DNA from: Pseudomonadota bacterium
Lineage (GTDB): Bacteria > Pseudomonadota > Gammaproteobacteria > Burkholderiales > Thiobacillaceae
Length of the DNA: 64,000 bases
Direction of reading: 5' to 3'
Assembly: GCA_021811235.1 (NCBI GenBank)
Contig: JAJZPG010000006.1
Location: 62,001 to 126,000 of the forward strand
The position numbers and the translations under genes are program-made. Below, one piece after another: positions 57,866 through 64,000 of this stretch (the stretch's first letter is position 1; each line of letters starts with the position of its first letter). The notes below the pieces were generated by a model. The model searched no databases. It saw only the letters and a program-made list of their open reading frames with translations, and was not told where the DNA came from.

Positions 57866-58489
57866 ATGAACAGCTACAACCACAACGCCGCCTGGAATGA
57901 CTTCAACGATGCCGAGGACCAGCGCGAGTACGCCCTGATCCCGCCAAAGACTCTGGCCAAGGTCATCATGGCCATTCGCCCGGGCGGTTATGACGATCCG
58001 AGCGAAGGGTGGACGGGCGGCTACGCGACCCGTTCCGACAAAACCGGCGCCATCTATCTCAACGCCAAGTTCACCATTCTGGAAGGACCGTTTGCCAAAC
58101 GCGTGGTGTTCGGGCTGATTGGCCTGTCCAGTCCCAAGGGCCCGGAGTGGACCAACATCGGCCGCAGCTTCCTGCGCGCCATCCTGAACTCGGCACGTGG
58201 CATCCATCCGGCCGACAACTCGCCGCAGGCGCAGAGTGCGCGCCGTATCAAGGGGTTTGCCGATCTGGATGGCGTGGAGTTCGTCGCCCGCATCGATGTT
58301 GAAAAGGATCAGAACGGCGACGACAAAAACGTCATCAAGGCCGCCATTCAGCCGGATCACAAGGAGTATGCCGCGCTGATGGGGCAACCTATGCGCACCC
58401 CAAGCCACGCATCCTCGGCTCCGCCCACCGGTACGCCTCCTGTGTCATCGGCGCCTGCCGTTCCCACCCGTCCCGCCTGGGCGCAATAA
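57866..58489 (+). CDS. Possible ssDNA-binding partner (DUF669-like phage protein)
   Basis: 207 residues. The core (1-165) is an alpha/beta fold with IYLNAKFTILEGPFAKRVVFGLIGLSSP, FVARIDVEKDQNGDDKNVIKAAI. The disordered Pro/Ala/Ser tail (170-207) resembles the tails of SSB-like proteins. The adjacent RecA-like ATPase makes an ssDNA-binding role likely, but it is an inference. AGGAGAGTATTC precedes ATG 57866. No zinc or nuclease site. Confidence 0.6.
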   Translation: MNSYNHNAAWNDFNDAEDQREYALIPPKTLAKVIMAIRPGGYDDPSEGWTGGYATRSDKTGAIYLNAKFTILEGPFAKRVVFGLIGLSSPKGPEWTNIGRSFLRAILNSARGIHPADNSPQAQSARRIKGFADLDGVEFVARIDVEKDQNGDDKNVIKAAIQPDHKEYAALMGQPMRTPSHASSAPPTGTPPVSSAPAVPTRPAWAQ

Positions 58490-58501
58490 GGAGGGATGGC
58501 G

Positions 58502-60184
58502 ATGATGCTGCGTCCTCGGCAGCGGGAATTCGTCACCCGCTGCGTCACGGCCCTAAAAGCCCATGGCAACACCCTCGGTGTGGCGCCGACCGGTGCAGGC
58601 AAGACGATCTGCCTGTCCGGCACAGCCGGGGAGTTTCTGCAACATCCGGACGCCAAGGCCTGCATCTTGGCGCACCGCGACGAATTGACCGCACAAAACC
58701 TGAGCAAGTTTGGCCGCGTCAATCCGCACGTCAGCACCTCGGTCTTCGATGCGCATCAGAAATCGTGGTCGGGTCAGGCCACCTTCGCCATGGTGCAAAC
58801 CTTGGCACGCAACCTCGAGAAGATGCCCACGCTGGACATGCTGGTGATCGACGAGGCTCACCACTGCGCGGCGCCCACCTACCGACTGGTCATCGACTCG
58901 GTCCTGGCCAAGAACCCGCATGCGCTGATTTATGGCGTGACCGCCACGCCTAATCGCGGGGACGGCAAGGGCCTGCGCGAGGTGTTCTCCAACGTGGCGG
59001 ACCAGATCCGGCTGGGCGAGCTGATTCGCTCTGGCCATCTGGTGCCACCGCGCACCTTCGTGGTCGATGTCGGCACGCGCGACGCGCTCGACGGCGTTCG
59101 CAAACTGACCGACGACTACGACATGAATGCCGTGGCATCCATCATGAACACCACGCCTGTGAATGCGGCGGTGGTTCAGCACTGGCAGGCGCACGCGGCC
59201 CGGCGCAAGACCATTGCATTCGCTGCCACCGTGGATCATGCCCATGCCGTCTGCCAGGCCTTCAACGCGGCGGGGGTTCGGGCCGTTGTGGTTCATGGCG
59301 AGATGACACCTGCCGAGCGACAAGCCACGCTGGTGTCCTATGAAACCGGCGATGTGATGGTGCTGGTGAATGTGGCGGTGCTCACGGAAGGGTACGACTA
59401 CACCCCGACCTCCTGCATCGTGCTGTTGCGGCCCAGTTCCTACAAGTCCACGCTGATCCAGATGGTCGGGCGCGGCCTGCGCGTGGTCGACCCCACTGAA
59501 CACCCGGGCGTGATCAAGACGGATTGCGTGGTGCTTGACTTTGGCACCGCCTCCCTGCGCCACGGCAGTCTGGAGCAGGAGGTCGATCTGGATGGCTTCG
59601 GCGGTGATGGCGAGGCGCCGACCAAGCGCTGTCCTCAGTGTGATGCCGAAGTGCCGATGGCCAGTCGCGAGTGTCCGCTGTGTGGTCACCGCTTTGCCAA
59701 GGAGATCGAGGAGACGCGTCACCAGATCAGCGATTTCGTGATGACCGAAATCGATCTGCTCAAGCGCTCCAACTTTGCCTGGTGTGACCTGTTCGGCGAC
59801 GACTGCGCACTGCTGGCCACGGGCTTCAAAGCCTGGGCTGGGGTCTTCTTCCTGAGCGGACGTTGGTACACAGTCGGCGGCGCTGAGAAACTGCCCGCGC
59901 GCTTGCTGGGTGCGGGCGAACGCACGGTGTGCCTGGCCCAGGCCAATGACTGGCTCAATGACCAGGAAGTCGACGATGCCGCCCACAAGACCCGTCGCTG
60001 GTTGCAGGAGTCACCCACACCCGGCCAATTGCGTTACCTGCCTGCGCCGCTGCGCGCGGATTTCAGTCTGACCCGCTATCAGGCTTCGGCGCTGCTGACC
60101 TTTCAGTTCAACAAGACGGCCATTCAGCGTCTGGTGACGGCGGCCAACGATGCGGTGATGGCCGAGTTTCGGGAGGTAGCGTGA
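58502..60184 (+). CDS. DEAD/DEAH-box helicase (SF2) with zinc ribbon
   Basis: 560 residues. RecA-like domain 1: Walker A GVAPTGAGKTICL, LAHRDELT, and DEAH in VIDEAHHCAAP, TATPNRGDG. Domain 2: AFAATVDHAHAVC, VMVLVNVAVLTEGYD and QMVGRGLR arginine finger. It is followed by a zinc ribbon C-x2-C-x11-C-x2-C (CPQCDAEVPMASRECPLCG) and a C-terminal domain of ~150 residues. ATG 58502 lies 7 nt after GGAGG; ATG 58496 is too close. It probably opens the element's DNA for replication. Confidence 0.93.
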   Translation: MMLRPRQREFVTRCVTALKAHGNTLGVAPTGAGKTICLSGTAGEFLQHPDAKACILAHRDELTAQNLSKFGRVNPHVSTSVFDAHQKSWSGQATFAMVQTLARNLEKMPTLDMLVIDEAHHCAAPTYRLVIDSVLAKNPHALIYGVTATPNRGDGKGLREVFSNVADQIRLGELIRSGHLVPPRTFVVDVGTRDALDGVRKLTDDYDMNAVASIMNTTPVNAAVVQHWQAHAARRKTIAFAATVDHAHAVCQAFNAAGVRAVVVHGEMTPAERQATLVSYETGDVMVLVNVAVLTEGYDYTPTSCIVLLRPSSYKSTLIQMVGRGLRVVDPTEHPGVIKTDCVVLDFGTASLRHGSLEQEVDLDGFGGDGEAPTKRCPQCDAEVPMASRECPLCGHRFAKEIEETRHQISDFVMTEIDLLKRSNFAWCDLFGDDCALLATGFKAWAGVFFLSGRWYTVGGAEKLPARLLGAGERTVCLAQANDWLNDQEVDDAAHKTRRWLQESPTPGQLRYLPAPLRADFSLTRYQASALLTFQFNKTAIQRLVTAANDAVMAEFREVA

Positions 60185-60627
60185 GATGTGCCGTGTGCTC
60201 CCGCCAAGCCAAAGGCCTAGGGTATTTCAACCCGCGCTTGCGGCGCTCCGACCCCCGTCGCTACAGCGATCGCTGGGTGTTCTGTTCCATGCCTTGCCAA
60301 AACGCTTTCTCCCGGCTGATGGAGCGCCTGACCCAGTTTCAGGAGGACGCCGTGATTGATCCCAGTGACATGGAGCTCGCCGCTATGCAATCCGCACTCG
60401 GCCCCTTGGGCGAGTACGTCGCTTCCATCGGCATGGATCGCCCCTTGGCCGATTACGGCAAGGACGAAGTCCTGCGCCTGGTGGAGGTCGTGGTCGACGC
60501 CTATCAGGCCCACATGTTGGCCGAGCACGAACGCATGGTCGAGCGTGACCGTACTTTCTTTGAACAACTCGCCAGCCGCAAGGCCACTGCCGGCACGGGT
60601 GGCGACCACCACAGGATTCCATTTTGA
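60181..60627 (+). CDS. Small phage zinc-finger protein
   Basis: 148 residues. N-terminal treble clef: C3-x2-C6 (RCAVCSRQ) and C-S-M-P-C at 35-39 (VFCSMPCQNAF). A helical C-terminus continues with LVEVVVDAYQAHMLAEHERMVERDRTFFEQL. GTG start overlaps the helicase stop, and the ATG of the next gene overlaps its own stop. It resembles small phage proteins sitting between helicase and nuclease genes. Function unknown. Confidence 0.75.
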   Translation: MRCAVCSRQAKGLGYFNPRLRRSDPRRYSDRWVFCSMPCQNAFSRLMERLTQFQEDAVIDPSDMELAAMQSALGPLGEYVASIGMDRPLADYGKDEVLRLVEVVVDAYQAHMLAEHERMVERDRTFFEQLASRKATAGTGGDHHRIPF

Positions 60628-61409
60628 TGATCGACCTGAACCATCAACCCAAATTTCACGAACAGGTGTCAACGCTGCTGGATGCTGCCCTGCAAGCCGA
60701 GCGCAGCCAGCAGGCACACCGGCGCTACCTGGGCGCCTCACGCCTCGGTGTGCCCTGCGAGCGCGCCCTGCAATACGAGTACGTCGATGCGCCGGTGGAC
60801 GACGGTGCTGAGTTGCCCGGTCGCACGCTGCGGATCTTTGAGGTCGGCCACATCATGGAGGACCTGGCCATTCGCTGGCTGCGCCTGGCTGGTTTCGACC
60901 TCTACACCCGCAAGCAGGATGGCGAGCAATTTGGCTTCTCCGTCGCGGATGGCCGTATTCAGGGGCATATCGACGGCGTGATCGCAGGTGCTCCTGCCGA
61001 CCTGGATTTGTCGTTTCCCATGCTCTGGGAGTGCAAGACCATGAACGACAAACACTGGCGCGACACCGCCAAAAAGGGCGTGACCGTGACCAAGCCGATC
61101 TACGCCGCGCAAATGGCGATCTATCAGGCGTACATGGAGCCGAGCATTCCTGGCATCGCATCTCAGCCTGCGCTGTTCACCGCCATCAACAAGGACACCC
61201 AGGAGCTTTGGTTGGAGCTGGTGCCGTTTGACGCGGCGCTCGCGCAGCGCATGTCTGATCGCGCTGTCAAGGTCATCCAGGCGACAGAGGCTGGTGAATT
61301 GCTGCCACGCGTAGCGTCTGAGCCGAGCTTCTACGAGTGCAAGTACTGCGCCTGGGCACGTCGGTGCTGGAGCGAGCAGGGTGTGAGCGCATCGGGGGTG
61401 CAGTCATGA
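60627..61409 (+). CDS. Cas4/RecB-like PD-(D/E)XK exonuclease
   Basis: 260 residues. PD-(D/E)XK core: Asp in GHIDGVIAG, E-x-K in LWECKTMN and downstream Gln in YAAQMAIYQAYM. The Fe-S cluster cysteines of Cas4/AddB nucleases are present: Cys44 (GVPCERAL) and a C-terminal set in YECKYCAWARRC (C-x2-C-x5-C). No cas1/cas2 or CRISPR array is nearby, so it is a phage recombination exonuclease and not part of an adaptation system. ATG 60627 follows the zinc-finger stop by TGATG overlap. Confidence 0.88.
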   Translation: MIDLNHQPKFHEQVSTLLDAALQAERSQQAHRRYLGASRLGVPCERALQYEYVDAPVDDGAELPGRTLRIFEVGHIMEDLAIRWLRLAGFDLYTRKQDGEQFGFSVADGRIQGHIDGVIAGAPADLDLSFPMLWECKTMNDKHWRDTAKKGVTVTKPIYAAQMAIYQAYMEPSIPGIASQPALFTAINKDTQELWLELVPFDAALAQRMSDRAVKVIQATEAGELLPRVASEPSFYECKYCAWARRCWSEQGVSASGVQS

Positions 61410-61750
61410 ATGCGCGTCTTCCTCAACCCGTCATCGAGGAATTGACGGTGACCGCCCGTCGCCAGAAACCCTTGATCGGTGCATCCCTGCTGGAGCGTCT
61501 GCTGCTGCGTCATGTGGCTGTCGTGTGCCCGGAATCGCGACTGGTCGTGGCCGTGATCAAACAGGCGTTCGTGGACCTGTGCTCACCCTCGAAGCATCAG
61601 CGTGCCGAGGCCCGGCGATTTTTCCAGGACGGGCGTTTGGAACTTTGGTGCGACCTCGTCGATTTGTCACCTGAATTCATGCGCGAGATCGCTATCAAGG
61701 CGGGCTACTTGAATCCGGCAGACACCGACGAAGGAGGTGCCCATGCTTGA
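61406..61750 (+). CDS. Small phage protein of unknown function
   Basis: 114 residues, basic helical: IEELTVTARRQKPLIGASLLERLLLRHVAVV, then AVIKQAFVDLCSPSKHQRAEARRFFQDGRLELWCDLVDLSPEFMREIAIKAGYL. A possible DNA-binding helical bundle. It starts in the nuclease stop (ATGA) and overlaps the primase start by 8 nt, so translation is tightly coupled. Confidence 0.75.
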   Translation: MNARLPQPVIEELTVTARRQKPLIGASLLERLLLRHVAVVCPESRLVVAVIKQAFVDLCSPSKHQRAEARRFFQDGRLELWCDLVDLSPEFMREIAIKAGYLNPADTDEGGAHA

Positions 61751-64000
61751 TTTCAATGACCACGACCCTGCTGTTCCATCACCCAACGGGAATGCCGAAC
61801 GTGATGAGCTGCGTTCGGCCTTGCTGGCGCGACTGGAGGGCGTGCTGTTTGCCTTGTTCCCGGCTGGCAAGGTGACACACGGCAAATTCGTCGTTGGTGA
61901 TGTGCTGGGCAGTCCAGGTCGCAGTCTGGAGATCGAGCTGGATGGCGAACGGGCGGGCCTGTGGATCGACCGCGCCACGGGCAATGGTGGCGATGTCTTT
62001 GCGCTCATCGCTGCGCACCGCCATTGGGACACGCATCGTGATTTCGCCGCCGTCCTCGGTTTCGCCCGGGAGCTGCTCGGCCGAGCACCCGCCGCGTCAC
62101 CCGCCAAACGCAAGGCAAGTGCGCCAGTGGATGACTTGGGACCAGCCACCGCCAAGTGGGACTACCTGGCTGCTGACGGCAGTCTGATTGCCTGCGTGTA
62201 TCGCTATGAGCCCAGCCCTGGGCGCAAGGAATTCCGACCTTGGGATGCCAAGCGCCGCAAGATGGCGCCGCCCGATCCGAGGCCGTTGTTCAACCAACCT
62301 GGCATTGCCCATGCCGATCAGGTAATTTTGGTCGAGGGCGAAAAATGCGCCCAGGCATTGATCGACGCTGGCCATTGTGCGACCACCGCGATGCACGGTG
62401 CCAACGCACCGATCGACAAGACCGACTGGTCACCCCTTCATGGCAAGCATGTTCTGATTTGGCCCGACCGCGATAAACCCGGCTGGGAGTACGCCATGAA
62501 TGCCGCCGAGGCGGTCATGGCAGCGGGAGCCCAGCACTGCGCGGTGTTGATGCCGCCGGCCAACCCAACGGCGCAAGATCCTCAAGGGGCTGCGGATGGC
62601 TGGGATGCGGCCGACGCCATCGCGGAGGGCTTTGATGTGGAGGCCTTCCTTGCCCATGGTGAGCGCATCCAGTTTCAGCCGTCGACAGCAGACGCCACGC
62701 AGGCAGTCGACCCAACGGAGCAATCGGTCTGGGCCACGGAAGACGCACTGGCGCTGACCTTCTCCGGTCGCTACGCCCAGGACTGGCGCTATGTCGCCCT
62801 GTGGGGCAAGTGGGTGTTCTGGACTGGCAAGCGCTGGCAAACCGAGGAGACCCTTGCCGCGCACCACCTGATGCGCCAGATCTGTCGGGAGGCTGCACTC
62901 AAGGCCGACTCGCACCGGGTCGCAGCCAAACTCGCCAGCAGTGGCACGGTGGCTGGCTTGGAGCGGCTGGCACGTTCCGACCGGCGTCATGCGGCCACCG
63001 CCGACGAATGGGATGCCGACCCCTGGTTGCTCAACACGCCTGGCGGCGTGGTGAATCTCAAGAATGGCGTGCTGCGCTCCCACGATCGCCTGGATCGGCT
63101 GACCAAGATCACGACGGCCACGCCTGCGGGCGATTGCCCGACGTGGCGGCAATTCCTCAACGAGGTCACGGGTGGTGATCAGGCCCTGCAGGCCTATCTT
63201 GCCCGGATGGCAGGGTATGCGCTGACCGGGTCGACACGCGAGCACGCGCTCTTCTTTCTGTATGGCACGGGTGCCAACGGCAAATCGGTGTTCGTGAACA
63301 CTCTGGCCACCATCCTGGGTGACTACGCCACCAACGCTCCCATGGACACGTTCATGGAAACCCGCACGGACCGGCATCCGACCGATATGGCCAGCCTACG
63401 TGGGGCCCGGTTTGTCGCCGCCATCGAAACCGAGCAAGGGCGACGCTGGGCCGAGTCCAAGGTGAAGAGCTTGACCGGTGGCGACAAGATCTCTGCGCGC
63501 TTCATGCGCCAGGATTTTTTCGAGTTCATGCCGCAGTTCAAGTTGATCGTGGCCGGCAATCACAAGCCAGCCATCCGCAACATCGACGAAGCGATGAAGC
63601 GGCGGCTCCATCTGATCCCGTTCACGATCACTGTCCCACCGGAAAGGCGTGACAAGCACCTGCAGCAAAAGCTGCTGGCTGAACGGGATGGGATCCTGGC
63701 CTGGGCAGTTCAAGGCTGTCTGGAGTGGCAGCGTCAGGGCCGGCTCGACCCACCCCAGCAGGTGCTCGATGCCACCGATGAGTACTTCGAAGAGGAGGAC
63801 GCGATTGGTGAGTTCCTGGACGAGGACTGCCAGCAGTCGCCCGTGGCGCGGGAAGCGATTTCCGCGATCTACCAGCGCTGGCGTGAGCGCGCTGAGCGGC
63901 GTGGCGAGTACGTGGGCACCAGCCGCTGGCTGACCCAGCAACTCATCAACCGTGGTTTTGCACGCACACGCCTGCATGGAGGGGCGAAAGCCCTGTCAGG
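61743..64000 (+). CDS. Toprim/D5-type phage primase-helicase (cut by window end)
   Basis: At least 752 residues, open at position 64000. N-terminal region with WIDRATGNGGDVFALIA, then a toprim domain (ILVEGEKCAQALIDAG; VLIWPDRDKPGWEYA). A D5_N region (WLLNTPGGVVNLKNGVL) follows. The SF3 helicase core has Walker A LYGTGANGKSVFVNTL, and sensor and B motifs RFVAAIETEQGRRW and KLIVAGNHKPAIRNIDEAMKRR. It would initiate and unwind replication forks of the element. Start ATG 61743 overlaps the previous gene by 8 nt. No DNA polymerase gene is in view. Confidence 0.92.
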   Translation, partial: MLDFNDHDPAVPSPNGNAERDELRSALLARLEGVLFALFPAGKVTHGKFVVGDVLGSPGRSLEIELDGERAGLWIDRATGNGGDVFALIAAHRHWDTHRDFAAVLGFARELLGRAPAASPAKRKASAPVDDLGPATAKWDYLAADGSLIACVYRYEPSPGRKEFRPWDAKRRKMAPPDPRPLFNQPGIAHADQVILVEGEKCAQALIDAGHCATTAMHGANAPIDKTDWSPLHGKHVLIWPDRDKPGWEYAMNAAEAVMAAGAQHCAVLMPPANPTAQDPQGAADGWDAADAIAEGFDVEAFLAHGERIQFQPSTADATQAVDPTEQSVWATEDALALTFSGRYAQDWRYVALWGKWVFWTGKRWQTEETLAAHHLMRQICREAALKADSHRVAAKLASSGTVAGLERLARSDRRHAATADEWDADPWLLNTPGGVVNLKNGVLRSHDRLDRLTKITTATPAGDCPTWRQFLNEVTGGDQALQAYLARMAGYALTGSTREHALFFLYGTGANGKSVFVNTLATILGDYATNAPMDTFMETRTDRHPTDMASLRGARFVAAIETEQGRRWAESKVKSLTGGDKISARFMRQDFFEFMPQFKLIVAGNHKPAIRNIDEAMKRRLHLIPFTITVPPERRDKHLQQKLLAERDGILAWAVQGCLEWQRQGRLDPPQQVLDATDEYFEEEDAIGEFLDEDCQQSPVAREAISAIYQRWRERAERRGEYVGTSRWLTQQLINRGFARTRLHGGAKALS

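Noticed and set aside
60627-61409. CRISPR adaptation gene
   Set aside because: No repeats or other cas genes in 64 kb; phage context explains the nuclease.

Overview
The window is a high-GC chromosomal segment of a betaproteobacterium. Gene content and order (miaB-phoH-ybeY-corC, zapA-6S RNA-5-FCL, pcm-rhodanese-tolC-waaA, GluQ, small class I cytochrome c, TPP and cobalamin riboswitches) resemble free-living, respiratory Nitrosomonadales/Hydrogenophilales such as Thiobacillus relatives. The genus is an inference. Two tRNA genes and a 6S RNA are present and there is no rRNA operon. About 48.7 kb is core chromosome; the last ~15 kb is a mobile element that begins just after a tRNA-Ala gene and runs off the right edge.

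Region 1 (1-9.7 kb) follows the start of argB and is a copper/redox block. It contains an ECF sigma factor with a zinc-finger anti-sigma factor, then a bufferin/HvfA-type copper RiPP operon: precursor with three EGKCG motifs and one DGKCG, MNIO/DUF692 enzyme HvfB, and DUF2063 partner HvfC. A convergent PCu(A)C periplasmic copper chaperone, an OprC/NosA-type TonB-dependent copper receptor and a RegB/RegA redox two-component system follow. Near-identical 17-bp palindromes fitting the RegA/PrrA consensus lie between pcuC and oprC (two copies, inverted), upstream of regB, and upstream of a cytochrome c gene at 40.2 kb. This suggests one redox/copper regulon.

Region 2 (9.7-31 kb) is mostly housekeeping: UppP, a 7TM diguanylate cyclase, ThiC under a TPP riboswitch with an unusual four-copy hairpin array in its leader, Pcm, rhodanese, TolC, WaaA, a UDP-sugar epimerase preceded by a duplicated copy of its own start, an MFS exporter, CuZn-SOD, a bactofilin, an SDR/pteridine reductase, a MidA-type methyltransferase, and corC-ybeY-phoH-miaB. 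A lower-GC orphan secreted gene lies at 19.9-20.4 kb.

Region 3 (31-48.7 kb) holds GluQ (its stop codon lies in a 7-bp tandem repeat), a GT4 glycosyltransferase, CobO and BtuB with a cobalamin riboswitch, ZapB-like/ZapA, 6S RNA, 5-formyl-THF cyclo-ligase, an AGCS symporter, cytochrome c, a DUF255 thioredoxin-like protein, an ankyrin protein, a ParA-like ATPase, an in-frame fusion of dihydroxy-acid dehydratase (IlvD) with a hexose-6-phosphate mutarotase (YeaD-like), Lgt and a VanZ-like protein.

Region 4 (48.7-64 kb) is a prophage or integrative element. It has a DUF2188 protein, a divergent four-gene module (two unrecognised proteins, one with a zinc ribbon and a possible winged helix, facing an XRE repressor and an ImmA/IrrE-type metallopeptidase), a tightly coupled small ORF-DUF2924-serine recombinase-HTH protein cassette, an excisionase-like HTH gene, and a replication/recombination module (RecA-like AAA_24 ATPase, possible ssDNA-binding partner, DEAH helicase, zinc-finger protein, Cas4-like nuclease, toprim/D5 primase-helicase cut by the window end).
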